Positions 18,211 through 27,607 of a DNA stretch of 64,000 bases are shown here, piece by piece. This DNA comes from an uncultured Lachnospiraceae bacterium (GTDB lineage Bacteria; Bacillota; Clostridia; Lachnospirales; Lachnospiraceae): NCBI GenBank assembly GCA_947589305.1, contig CANQAP010000005.1, positions 1 through 64,000 on the forward strand, read 5' to 3'. The notes beneath the pieces are model-generated. The model was not told where the DNA came from. It ran no database searches and saw only the letters and a program-made list of their open reading frames with translations. The number at the start of each line of letters is the position of its first letter. The stretch's first letter is position 1. The translations under genes were made by a program, and so were the position numbers.

Positions 18211-18981
18211 TTATTTTCCCTGTTTTTCGTAAATCAGCTTTAACCCTTTTAAAGTCAGATCCGGATCATATGTATCAATCGCCGATGTCTCTTTCGAAAT
18301 GATCTTTCCGAGTCCACCGGTCGCCACTACTTTCATCTGAGCCAACCCTGCTTCTTCCTTCATTTTACGAATGATATATTCGGTCTGTCCGATACATCCG
18401 TAAATCAGTCCTGCCTGCATACTGGTGACCGTATTTTTTGCCAAGATGCTGTCCGGCTTCCGTATCTCGATCTCCGGTAATTTTGCGGCGTTATTCCACA
18501 ACGCATTGGCGGAGATCCGCAAGCCCGGCGCGGTCACTCCTGCGACCAAACTTCCGTCTTCTAAAACCAAGTCATGTGTCGTAGCGGTACCAAAATCAAT
18601 GACCAAGACCGGACCTCCGTACAGTTCATAAGCTGCCACGGCATCCACGATTCGATCCGCTCCCATCTCTCTCGGATTTTCCGTCGCCAATTTGATACCC
18701 GTTCGAATACCGGGTCCTACAATAATCGGTTTTACCTGAAAATACTTTACGATCCCACTGGTCAACGAGTGCATGACGTCCGGAACTACCGATGCAATGA
18801 TCACAGCTTTAACGCTTTTATGCGGCATATTCCTCGCCGCCAGTAAATCCATCAAAAAGATACCATATTCATCGGAAGTCCGTGGAATCTTAGTGGTCAT
18901 ACGAAAGGTTCCTTTAATGGTATTTCCTTCAAAAAGACCGATCGTAATATTTGAATTCCCCACGTCTATCGTTACCAGCAT
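18211..18981 (-). CDS. coaX: Type III pantothenate kinase
   Basis: CoaX phosphorylates pantothenate, the first step of coenzyme A synthesis; unlike CoaA it escapes CoA feedback. The 256-residue ASKHA-fold protein has the phosphate-1 motif [14 protein letters not shown], the catalytic aspartate region [13 protein letters not shown], and [18 protein letters not shown] lies 7 nt before the ATG. It stands between a Dabb-domain gene and dusB on one strand. Confidence 0.97.
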   Translation of the reverse strand: MLVTIDVGNSNITIGLFEGNTIKGTFRMTTKIPRTSDEYGIFLMDLLAARNMPHKSVKAVIIASVVPDVMHSLTSGIVKYFQVKPIIVGPGIRTGIKLATENPREMGADRIVDAVAAYELYGGPVLVIDFGTATTHDLVLEDGSLVAGVTAPGLRISANALWNNAAKLPEIEIRKPDSILAKNTVTSMQAGLIYGCIGQTEYIIRKMKEEAGLAQMKVVATGGLGKIISKETSAIDTYDPDLTLKGLKLIYEKQGK

Positions 18982-19025
18982 GTTATTTCTCCTTCACTCA
19001 GCATTCGTATATCTTATGGAACCGA

Positions 19026-19337
19026 TCAGTGTGCTTCCGTCTCGTAATCCACACAGCACCGACTGGTTTTGACTTTTCCGATTTCTTCCGAAACAGCCAT
19101 ATGCGCCGGATGAATCGTATACATGGCGCAGTCTTCAATGCTGTCAAAATCTGCAATGAGAACCAACTGTGCGTTATCTTCCGGAGCGTTTTCACTGTTG
19201 ACACCCACTTCCATGTGTTTTAAAAACGGAATCTGCTCCGGTAAGGTCATCAACAATTCCCGTAGCCGTTCCGCCTCCTGTGTCGGTGTTGTCTGTCCAT
19301 TTCCCCGTATTCCAAACATTACAACATGACGTATCAT
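19026..19337 (-). CDS. Dabb (stress-responsive A/B barrel) domain protein
   Basis: A 103-residue protein that begins MIRHVVMFGIR and has the alternating beta-alpha pattern and IADFDSIEDCAMYTIHPAH motif of dimeric alpha-beta barrel (Dabb) proteins. These small dimers bind or transform varied small molecules; no substrate can be assigned. The start is the ATG at 19335-19337 with AAAGGAG upstream; an earlier ATG would overlap the preceding gene. It lies between the DUF6145-like gene and coaX. Confidence 0.85.
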   Translation of the reverse strand: MIRHVVMFGIRGNGQTTPTQEAERLRELLMTLPEQIPFLKHMEVGVNSENAPEDNAQLVLIADFDSIEDCAMYTIHPAHMAVSEEIGKVKTSRCCVDYETEAH

Positions 19338-19351
19338 ATTTATCTCTCCTT

Positions 19352-19696
19352 TCATTCACCGTCTTCCGGCAGTTCTTCTCCTAAAACAAATACTTTGTAA
19401 TAGGTTTCCAGCGCTTCCAATAATTCTTTGCGTTCTTCCCGCATCTGTTTGATTTTCAGTACGCTGCCGATCTCATCAAACAAGAGATCTCCTTCGTCAG
19501 CGGCTGTGATAAAGTTCAGATTGCCTTTATCATCAAATTCCAATGTCAGAATGCCGCCGATCTCTTCGGTATATAAAACACACATGATCTGTAATTCCCG
19601 TTGGATCGAAGTCGGCAGATTTTCAAAGTCTTCATTCAAATAATACTTTTCCTCATATTTTGAGGATGCGCACAATATTACATGTTCCTGATACAT
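19352..19696 (-). CDS. DUF6145-like conserved protein
   Basis: A 114-residue soluble, acidic protein of unknown function. Recognisable features are YYLNEDFENLP, QRELQIMCVLYTEEIGG and a C-terminal helix rich in Glu/Lys (GSVLKIKQMREERKELLEALE). I recall this pattern from DUF6145, a family mostly found in Lachnospiraceae, but no search was possible. The start chosen is the ATG at 19694-19696, where AAAGGA lies 8 nt upstream; an ATG three codons earlier directly abuts that site. It follows lepB closely and precedes the Dabb gene. Confidence 0.75.
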   Translation of the reverse strand: MYQEHVILCASSKYEEKYYLNEDFENLPTSIQRELQIMCVLYTEEIGGILTLEFDDKGNLNFITAADEGDLLFDEIGSVLKIKQMREERKELLEALETYYKVFVLGEELPEDGE

Positions 19697-19720
19697 CTTT
19701 GCCATCCTTTTGCCGTACGT

Positions 19721-20395
19721 TTATTCCAGTTCATCCGCCCAAAAGACTACTTTGTCTTTCCAGTCCAGATACCAGCCATTCCTGCCCAGAGAATAGCGGA
19801 AAATGTAACGTGCATAGACTTCGTCTCTCGGTACATATGTGGACTGCCAATAGCGGGAATCCGCTGAATTCTCTCGATTGTCCCCCATCACAAAATAACA
19901 ATCTTCCGGTACTACCCAGAGATTCTTGCCCCCATTCATCAGCTTCGTCTCTCCCTGAACATACGTATCCGCTACGAGTCGGTCGTTAACATACAGTCCG
20001 TCCGCCCGGATCTCCACCACATCTCCCGGACAGCCGATCACACGTTTTACCATGAACTCTCCATACTCCTCACTCCAAAAAATAATAATCTCACCATGTG
20101 TTGGATCGTTAAACCAATAAATCATGCGATTGCCCAAGATTCGGTCGCCGGTCATGATCGTAGTTTCCATCGATCCGGACGGTACACGGGCATGAAAAAA
20201 CAACACCTGTGTCAGAATCAACGCCATCAAAATACCATATAGAATCGGAAGCACTACCGACTGGACAAAGGACCAGACTTTGCTTTTCGGTTCGAGTTCT
20301 TCTTCTTCCGAAGCACTGAGATGTCCGGAAGAAAACCGCTGATTTACTTTTTGATCTGCATCTGATAAAATTGTCTCTATTTCTTCATCTTTCAT
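19721..20395 (-). CDS. lepB: Signal peptidase I
   Basis: LepB removes signal peptides from exported proteins at the outer face of the membrane. The 224-residue protein has an N-terminal cytoplasmic segment, one membrane helix (about 43-66), the catalytic serine S75 in PSGSMETTI, the general-base lysine K117 in MVKRVIG, and the C-terminal GDNRENSADSR motif. The start is the ATG at 20393-20395 with AAGGA upstream. The reading frame stays open for another 31 codons, but that stretch begins inside the -10 element, so it is leader rather than protein. Confidence 0.94.
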   Translation of the reverse strand: MKDEEIETILSDADQKVNQRFSSGHLSASEEEELEPKSKVWSFVQSVVLPILYGILMALILTQVLFFHARVPSGSMETTIMTGDRILGNRMIYWFNDPTHGEIIIFWSEEYGEFMVKRVIGCPGDVVEIRADGLYVNDRLVADTYVQGETKLMNGGKNLWVVPEDCYFVMGDNRENSADSRYWQSTYVPRDEVYARYIFRYSLGRNGWYLDWKDKVVFWADELE

Positions 20396-20486
20396 TGTAG
20401 AATATTTCCTTATCTCGATATGATATGCCGCGTTTTGCGCATCAGCGTCTGCCGCAAGGCCTAGGCGTCCGGCGCTCATTGGATTC

Positions 20487-20495
20487 ATTATATCA
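20487..20495 (-). promoter_or_regulatory. Extended -10 promoter of the lepB operon
   Basis: TGATATAAT on the minus strand (20495-20487) without a clear -35. The transcript would begin with a leader of about 85 nt containing a GC-rich, self-complementary stretch (about 20430-20476) unlike its surroundings. Confidence 0.6.
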
Positions 20496-20505
20496 CATCT
20501 TTTGG

Positions 20506-21462
20506 CTATTTGATAGTTCTTTCATGACTCATTTCCAGCCATAATCGACAATAGGCAGCAATCGGTGCCTGTTCGGCTAATACCTGAATGCCCAGTGCCT
20601 CATATTCCCGCATGCTTTCATAACCGCCGGCAGTACCGGTTGCCCCTACCAGATATACCGGGATCTTTTTCTTTCTTGCCTTCTCCGCAAATTCTTTCCA
20701 TTCTTGATTCATGGCGATTGTGCCGGAATGGTAACTTTCTACCAATACAGCCTTCGTGCTTTCCGTCAATTCGGGATACACGCAAGCCGGATAGATACGC
20801 AGCCACAGGATCATTTCGGTCTGACCGGACAAGCCATGATATGCGACCGGTCTCTCCGGTTCCGGAAGCCGGCTTTGCATATGCCATGCGCCGTCCGGAG
20901 AATAAAATCCAAGGCACTCCTTATGGATACTGTATAGATCATCTTCAAATGTCTGATGCGCCAGCAGTTTCGTACCGGCATGGACATAAGTATTTCCGTC
21001 TGAATTTTGATAGACGACCATGACACCGTTCAGTCCGTTTGTTACCGTCTCCACGGCATAATAAAAATTGCAGAATCCATTCGCCCGTTCATCCTCCAGC
21101 GGATAATTGCTCGATACCAATATGATCGGCAACTGAGCATCGGCAAAAACATATCCTAAGATTGCCGCCGTGTACTGCAGGGTATCCGTTCCGTGACAGA
21201 TCAATATACCGTCAAATCCCCCTTGTTGTATACAGTCCTGTACCGTTTCGATCAGAAGCATCAGACAGTCTGCATTTAAGTTTTCACTTAAGATCATATA
21301 GGGCATTTTGCAAATAAATTCTATTTCCTTTGCCTGAAGCGGATTCCGCATGCGATAATCCCGGATTATGGCATCGGATTGCCTGCTGTCCGGTCCGATC
21401 CATCCTTCCTCTTTTTGTCTGCTCCCAATGGTTCCTCCCGTAAATATGACTGCAATTTTCAT
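20506..21462 (-). CDS. L-asparaginase (cytoplasmic type)
   Basis: This enzyme hydrolyses asparagine to aspartate and ammonia. The 318-residue protein keeps both threonine motifs of the family: T11 in FTGGTIGS and the HGTDT motif at 90-94. There is no signal peptide, pointing to the cytoplasmic type I rather than the secreted high-affinity form. The start is the ATG at 21460-21462; an in-frame upstream start has no ribosome binding site. A TTGACA-17-TACTAT promoter lies 36-64 nt upstream. Confidence 0.92.
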   Translation of the reverse strand: MKIAVIFTGGTIGSRQKEEGWIGPDSRQSDAIIRDYRMRNPLQAKEIEFICKMPYMILSENLNADCLMLLIETVQDCIQQGGFDGILICHGTDTLQYTAAILGYVFADAQLPIILVSSNYPLEDERANGFCNFYYAVETVTNGLNGVMVVYQNSDGNTYVHAGTKLLAHQTFEDDLYSIHKECLGFYSPDGAWHMQSRLPEPERPVAYHGLSGQTEMILWLRIYPACVYPELTESTKAVLVESYHSGTIAMNQEWKEFAEKARKKKIPVYLVGATGTAGGYESMREYEALGIQVLAEQAPIAAYCRLWLEMSHERTIK

Positions 21463-21497
21463 AGCTCTCCCTCTGTTCTGTTTTATAGTTTGGATAG

Positions 21498-21526
21498 ATA
21501 GTAACAAACCTGTTTCCGACTGTCAA
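21498..21526 (-). promoter_or_regulatory. Promoter of the asparaginase gene
   Basis: TTGACA (21526-21521), a 17-nt spacer and TACTAT (21503-21498) on the minus strand, about 36 nt upstream of the chosen start. Confidence 0.8.
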
Positions 21527-21645
21527 CCACCATATGTTCGACAGAAGCAGCCTAAAACATTTCGAGGAATATAATCTTTGTTTGATCGCAAACCTATATT
21601 CATCATCATCCAATCGATCGCTTCATGTCTGAAAAGCAGAAAAGC

Positions 21646-21668
21646 TCTGTAATCACCGGGATTACAGA
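21646..21668 (-). terminator. Terminator of gdhA
   Basis: TCTGTAATC (21646-21654) and GATTACAGA (21660-21668) form a perfect 9-bp stem with a 5-nt loop. The minus strand continues with CTTTTCTGCTTTTC. It lies about 90 nt past the gdhA stop codon. Confidence 0.85.
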
Positions 21669-21759
21669 ACCTTTCTGATGATCCGCCGACCGCCATGGAT
21701 TCATGCCAAAGCAGACATACGCGGACTATATTATCCTTTTTGATCGCTTATGGTTTCTC

Positions 21760-23130
<1,371 letters not shown>

Positions 23131-23190
23131 TCAAAGGGTACTTCTCTTTTGCATCCATACAATGAGGTCGCGGTTCATTGATTTCTTCTG

Positions 23191-23231
23191 CATAAAAGAA
23201 ACCTCTGAAACAAATAACGTTTCAGAGGTTT
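23191..23231 (-). promoter_or_regulatory. Attenuator-like hairpin in the gdhA leader
   Basis: A perfect 13-bp stem (23199-23211 with 23219-23231, 7-nt loop) is followed on the minus strand by TTTCTTTTAT. It lies 20-50 nt downstream of the predicted transcription start and about 100 nt before the gdhA ATG. The preceding operon already has its own terminator at 23291-23314, so this one acts on the gdhA transcript itself. Between it and the gene lies another 6-bp hairpin (23160-23180, loop containing ACCGCGACC). Confidence 0.7.
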
Positions 23232-23256
23232 GGTAGACGCCTTTGTCCCAAGCTCG

Positions 23257-23285
23257 ATTATATTACATTTATTACGGAATTTCAA
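23257..23285 (-). promoter_or_regulatory. Promoter of gdhA
   Basis: TTGAAA (23285-23280), a 17-nt spacer and a perfect TATAAT (23262-23257) on the minus strand. Start expected near 23250, giving a leader of roughly 155 nt. Confidence 0.88.
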
Positions 23286-23314
23286 TGAAAAAATTAGCAT
23301 AAGCTAACTAATTT
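23286..23314 (-). terminator. Terminator of the purA / PH-like gene unit
   Basis: AAATTAG and CTAATTT (arms at 23291-23297 and 23308-23314) are followed by TTTTTC on the minus strand. It starts right after the stop codon at 23319 and abuts the gdhA promoter. Confidence 0.75.
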
Positions 23315-23318
23315 TACA

Positions 23319-23768
23319 TCACCCTTTGTCCTGTGGGATGCGTTCCTGCAAATATAAAAAGATTTTTTCCGCATAAGAACGTTTATTTGTAAAATGCAGA
23401 ACAAATTGCTGTTTTTCAATCCGAATCTGTATCATCACATAATCCAAATCCGGACTGGGTTCAATCCATTGCACGCCCTTGATCTCATCATACGGTAAGA
23501 GTTTCTCACCGTTGTGTAATTTCAAACATATATGTTCATCCGTAAATTCATAAGTAATATCATATGCCTGCTGCCTCAGAGAAGCCCGAATCAGATAGAT
23601 GCCATAAAATGCCGCGATCAAAGCGACTGCGATCACCAAGAACTTCATGGACGGTACTTTCCATACCAACACCACGCCTGCCAATCCCAGCAGTAAAAAA
23701 ACAATTCCTGTCATGCGGTATCCCAATCGTCCGGCTTTACTTTTTTTTACCGTATATGTTAATCCCAT
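23319..23768 (-). CDS. Small membrane protein with PH-like domain
   Basis: A 149-residue protein with two adjacent hydrophobic helices (about 18-35 and 40-62) followed by a soluble C-terminal beta-rich domain resembling bacterial PH domains (YEFTDEHICLKLHNGEK, then LLPYDEIKGVQWIEP). The orientation is probably with the soluble part in the cytoplasm. The function is unknown. Its ATG lies 1 nt after the purA stop codon, so it is cotranslated with purA, although nothing about it suggests purine metabolism. Confidence 0.72.
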   Translation of the reverse strand: MGLTYTVKKSKAGRLGYRMTGIVFLLLGLAGVVLVWKVPSMKFLVIAVALIAAFYGIYLIRASLRQQAYDITYEFTDEHICLKLHNGEKLLPYDEIKGVQWIEPSPDLDYVMIQIRIEKQQFVLHFTNKRSYAEKIFLYLQERIPQDKG

Positions 23769-23769
23769 T

Positions 23770-25047
23770 TCAGCCTCGCATAATAATGTCGTCCCTGCCC
23801 GGTCCGTTTGAAATCATAGTAATTGGGAAGCCGATATGGCGTTCCACAAATTCTATATAATGCCTACAGTTTTCCGGCAATTCTTCATAAGTACGGATTC
23901 CACGAATATCGGTTTTCCATCCCGGTAATGTCTCTAATACCGGCTTTGCCCGCTCCAATAATGTAGTCGTCGGGAAATCCGTTGTAACTTTCCCGTCTAT
24001 CTCATAGCCGACACAGACCGGAATTTCATCCAAATAGCCTAATACGTCCAGTACCGTAAAGGCAACATCCGTTGTTCCCTGAATGCGGCATCCGTATCTG
24101 GAGGCTACACAGTCAAACCAACCCATACGTCTCGGGCGTCCGGTAGTCGCTCCGTATTCGCCGCCGTCGCCGCCGCGGTTTCTCAATTCCTCCGCTTCCG
24201 CTCCGAAAATCTCACTGACAAATGCACCGGCTCCAACCGCACTGGAATATGCCTTACATACCGTAATGACTTTTTGAATCTCATAAGGCGGGATACCCGC
24301 TCCGATCGCTCCGTATCCTGCCAGTGTCGAAGAAGAAGTGACCATCGGATAGATTCCATGATCCGGATCTTTCAGCGAACCTAATTGTCCTTCCAATAGA
24401 ATATTTTTTCCATCTTGGATCGCCTGATACAGATATGCGGAAGTATCACAGACATACGGTTCCACCATACTTTTATATTCCATTAAGGTTGCGAACAGTT
24501 CTTCCGCATTGAGCAGCGGTTGGTGATATAAATGCTCTAACAGTACATTTTTCTGTATCAATACCCGTTCCAGTTTTTCTTTCAACGCATCCTCGTCAAA
24601 CAACTCACTGACCTGAAATCCGATCTTTGCATATTTATCTGAATAAAACGGCGCGATTCCTGATTTTGTAGAACCGAATGACTTTCCTGCCAATCTTGCT
24701 TCCTCATAGGTATCAAACAATACATGATATGGCATGACAATCTGGGCGCGGTTAGAAACTATGATCTTCGGTTTTGGCACTCCTTTTGCAACAAGGTCTT
24801 CCATCTCACTGAACAACTTCGGAATATCCAAAGCTACACCGTTTCCGATCACATTGGTAGTATGTTCATAAAATACCCCGGAAGGCAATGTATGGAGCGC
24901 AAATTTACCATAATCATTCACGATGGTATGTCCGGCATTTGCTCCTCCCTGAAATCTTACGATAATATCCGATTCTTTGGCTAAGGTATCTGTTATTTTC
25001 CCCTTGCCTTCATCGCCCCAGTTGGCACCAACTATCGCTTTAACCAT
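23770..25047 (-). CDS. purA: Adenylosuccinate synthetase
   Basis: PurA joins IMP and aspartate with GTP, the committed step to AMP. The 425-residue protein has the GTP-binding start GANWGDEGKGKITD, the active-site GGANAGHT motif and a downstream ATTGRPRRMGWFD signature. AGGAGG lies 6 nt before the ATG. It has its own promoter with repeated elements upstream, next to a LysR regulator gene, and is followed after 1 nt by a small membrane-protein gene. Confidence 0.98.
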   Translation of the reverse strand: MVKAIVGANWGDEGKGKITDTLAKESDIIVRFQGGANAGHTIVNDYGKFALHTLPSGVFYEHTTNVIGNGVALDIPKLFSEMEDLVAKGVPKPKIIVSNRAQIVMPYHVLFDTYEEARLAGKSFGSTKSGIAPFYSDKYAKIGFQVSELFDEDALKEKLERVLIQKNVLLEHLYHQPLLNAEELFATLMEYKSMVEPYVCDTSAYLYQAIQDGKNILLEGQLGSLKDPDHGIYPMVTSSSTLAGYGAIGAGIPPYEIQKVITVCKAYSSAVGAGAFVSEIFGAEAEELRNRGGDGGEYGATTGRPRRMGWFDCVASRYGCRIQGTTDVAFTVLDVLGYLDEIPVCVGYEIDGKVTTDFPTTTLLERAKPVLETLPGWKTDIRGIRTYEELPENCRHYIEFVERHIGFPITMISNGPGRDDIIMRG

Positions 25048-25110
25048 TCTTTTCCTCCTAGTCTTCGCCTGTTCACTGATTCTTTTTGGTCGTATTCACA
25101 ACGCTTTTCC

Positions 25111-25181
25111 AGTATATCTTATTTCAAGATATAAGTAAAATCAATATTAATTATACTTGATATAAGTTTTGCTTATTTCAA
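25111..25181 (-). promoter_or_regulatory. purA promoter with repeated operator-like elements
   Basis: TTTACT (25139-25134), a 17-nt spacer and TATACT (25116-25111) form the promoter. Two palindromic elements surround it: CTTAT-N8-ATAAG at 25118-25135 and ACTT-N5-AAGT at 25155-25167. They share GATATAAGT at 25128-25136 and 25159-25167, 31 bp apart, about three helical turns. CTTATTTCAA also occurs twice (25118-25127, 25172-25181). The layout suits a LysR-type regulator (inference). Confidence 0.6.
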
Positions 25182-26054
25182 AAGTTCCATTAACTTTCCG
25201 GCTGCTACGGAAAGCGGAAGCCGTTCGTCATTTACCACGCAGATCTGCCGTTTGGGGATCTGCTTGTCAAATTGTAAAATAAACAGTTCCTCCGAATCGA
25301 TATACTGTTGGGCAAAATCCTGCACGACACAACCAATTCCCAGATTCTGTAATGCAAACTGCACTACCATATCACTGGTCGCCAACTCAAATTCCGGCTC
25401 CAAGGTAATACCGTTCTGCTCTAAAAACGCATCCACATATCTGCGGGTGCTAGTCACCTTTTCCAAACAGATGATCGGCATTTGTGTCAACTGTTCATAA
25501 CATAACATCTGCTTTTTATAACTCCAAAATTTTGAACCGGCGACAAAGACATCCCGGATGTCACGCACCGGCATTACCCTGACATGCGGTTCCGTATCAA
25601 ACGGATTACTTACAATGCCAAAATCAATCCTACCTTCTTTCAAATGTTCAATGGTTCTTGGTGTCGGTGCATTCGTAACCGTCACTTTAATTTCCGGATA
25701 TCGTTGATGGTATTGTTGTAAATAAGGCAGAAGATAAAACTGCAAGGTCATGTCACTGGCGCCGATTCGTATTTCACCCGTTGACATATTTAACATTTCC
25801 TGCAGCTTCTGTTCCCCCAGTTGAATCTGCTCATAACCGTTTTTTACATACGAATAAAGGGTAATGCCTTCATTTGTCAGCTTTACCCCTTTGGCAGTGC
25901 GAATAAACAGTTCCGTTCCTAACGACCGTTCCAACTGTTTGATGCCCTGACTGACCGCAGGCTGCGAGATACACAGTTCGCCAGCCGCTGCGGTAATACT
26001 CCGGCATTTCGCCACATAATAAAAGATTTTGTAGTATTCCAGATTTATATTCAA
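25173..26054 (-). CDS. LysR-family transcriptional regulator
   Basis: A 293-residue LysR regulator with the N-terminal winged helix (YYVAKCRSITAAAGELCISQ, then PAVSQGIKQLERSLGTELF) and a C-terminal periplasmic-binding-like effector domain (from about residue 90). The N-terminus matches the family only if the TTG at 26052-26054 is the start; GGTGA lies upstream. A five-codon frame (ATG GTG ACG ACG CTT TGA) ends overlapping this TTG, a possible coupling device. It lies between purB and purA, so purine or nitrogen control is possible, but the effector is unknown. Confidence 0.88.
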   Translation of the reverse strand: MNINLEYYKIFYYVAKCRSITAAAGELCISQPAVSQGIKQLERSLGTELFIRTAKGVKLTNEGITLYSYVKNGYEQIQLGEQKLQEMLNMSTGEIRIGASDMTLQFYLLPYLQQYHQRYPEIKVTVTNAPTPRTIEHLKEGRIDFGIVSNPFDTEPHVRVMPVRDIRDVFVAGSKFWSYKKQMLCYEQLTQMPIICLEKVTSTRRYVDAFLEQNGITLEPEFELATSDMVVQFALQNLGIGCVVQDFAQQYIDSEELFILQFDKQIPKRQICVVNDERLPLSVAAGKLMELLK

Positions 26055-26118
26055 AGCGTCGTCACCATATTTTACTTTCCTGTACTGTGGTTTCTACCTA
26101 TCATGAGCATGTTTGATC

Positions 26119-27573
26119 TTATACATTGATTTCCGCAGTCATACCCAAAATCTCCTGATTGGCTTCCAAGATCGGACGCACGATTTCCGTCAAGAATTCC
26201 TCCGTTTGCTGCGGCGCACGTCCCACAAAATTCTTCGGTTCCAATAAAGCGACGATTTCTTCTTTTGTCATTCCGAATGCCGGATCCGCCGCAATACGAT
26301 CGATCAGATCGTTTTCCTTTCCCTCCTGCTTGACTACCGCTCCTGCCGCCATGGAATGTTCTCGGATCTTTTCATGCAATTCCTGACGGTTTCCGCCTCG
26401 TTTTACCGCATCCATCATAATGTTTTCGGTTGCCATGAACGGAATTTCTTTCATAAACCGCTGATAAATCACTTTATCGTATACCACAAGACCGTCCACT
26501 ACATTTAAATACAAATCTAAGATACCGTCCACCGCAAGAAAGGCTTCCGGCACGGAAATTCTTTTATTAGCCGAATCATCCAGTGTACGTTCAAACCATT
26601 GTGTCGCCGCTGTGATAGCCGGATTGACAGCGTCTGCGATCACATAATTTGCCAAAGAGGCAATGCGTTCACTCCGCATCGGATTTCGCTTATATGCCAT
26701 CGCGGAAGAACCGATCTGATTTTTTTCAAACGGTTCTTCAATTTCCTTCAAATGCTGCAACAGACGGATATCGTTAGAAAACTTATGGGCGCTTTGCGCA
26801 ATGCCGGATAACACATTTAATATTCTCGCATCCACTTTTCGGGAATACGTCTGTCCGGATACCGGATAACAGTCTGCAAATCCCATTTTTTCCGCGATTT
26901 TCCGATCGATCTGTCGTACTTTTTCATGATCGCCGTTAAACAGTTCCAAAAAGCTTGCCTGTGTGCCGGTCGTCCCTTTCGAACCCAACAACTTTTGCTG
27001 CCCGATCATGTATTCCAGATCGCTGAGATCCAGTAATAATTCTTCCATCCAAAGTGTCGCACGTTTTCCGACTGTAGTCGGCTGTGCAGGCTGAAAGTGC
27101 GTAAAGGCTAAAGTCGGAAGGTCTTTGTATGTTTCCGCAAATTTTGCCAACTCCGCAATCACATTGATCAATTTCTTACGGATCAACCGCATTGCCTGTG
27201 TCATTATGATGACATCGGTATTGTCGCCTACATAGCAACTGGTCGCGCCCAAATGTATGATGCCTTCTGCATGCGGACACTGTTGTCCGTAAGCATATAC
27301 ATGACTCATCACATCATGACGCACCAGTTTTTCCCGTTCTTTGGCAACGTCATAATTAATATCTTCAGCATGTGCTTTTAACTCATCTATCTGCTCCTGT
27401 GTGATAACCGGCTTCCCGTTTTCAGACAATCCCAATTCCAATTCTGTCTCTGCCAAGGCAATCCACAATTTTCGCCATGTCTTAAATTTCATGTCTGCCG
27501 AAAAGATATACTGCATTTCTTTACTGGCATATCTGGCAGATAACGGGCTTTGATAGATTTCATTGTTACTCAT
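26119..27573 (-). CDS. purB: Adenylosuccinate lyase
   Basis: PurB releases fumarate at two steps of purine synthesis (SAICAR to AICAR, and adenylosuccinate to AMP). The 484-residue protein of the fumarase/aspartase superfamily has the signature SSAMAYKRNPMRSERI, the HLGATSCYVGDNTD motif and a GSKGTTGTQ segment. AGGAGG lies 7 nt before the ATG. It follows purF by 34 nt and is probably cotranscribed with it. Confidence 0.97.
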   Translation of the reverse strand: MSNNEIYQSPLSARYASKEMQYIFSADMKFKTWRKLWIALAETELELGLSENGKPVITQEQIDELKAHAEDINYDVAKEREKLVRHDVMSHVYAYGQQCPHAEGIIHLGATSCYVGDNTDVIIMTQAMRLIRKKLINVIAELAKFAETYKDLPTLAFTHFQPAQPTTVGKRATLWMEELLLDLSDLEYMIGQQKLLGSKGTTGTQASFLELFNGDHEKVRQIDRKIAEKMGFADCYPVSGQTYSRKVDARILNVLSGIAQSAHKFSNDIRLLQHLKEIEEPFEKNQIGSSAMAYKRNPMRSERIASLANYVIADAVNPAITAATQWFERTLDDSANKRISVPEAFLAVDGILDLYLNVVDGLVVYDKVIYQRFMKEIPFMATENIMMDAVKRGGNRQELHEKIREHSMAAGAVVKQEGKENDLIDRIAADPAFGMTKEEIVALLEPKNFVGRAPQQTEEFLTEIVRPILEANQEILGMTAEINV

Positions 27574-27607
27574 TGCATTTCCTCCTACTTTGCAAAAACG
27601 CTTTTCT

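Noticed and set aside
20396..20488. Longer N-terminus for signal peptidase I
   Set aside because: The candidate ATG overlaps the -10 hexamer TATAAT, so it would not be in the transcript.
23199..23250. Purine riboswitch before gdhA
   Set aside because: A TCTACC motif is present, but the other conserved cores and the three-way junction cannot be formed.
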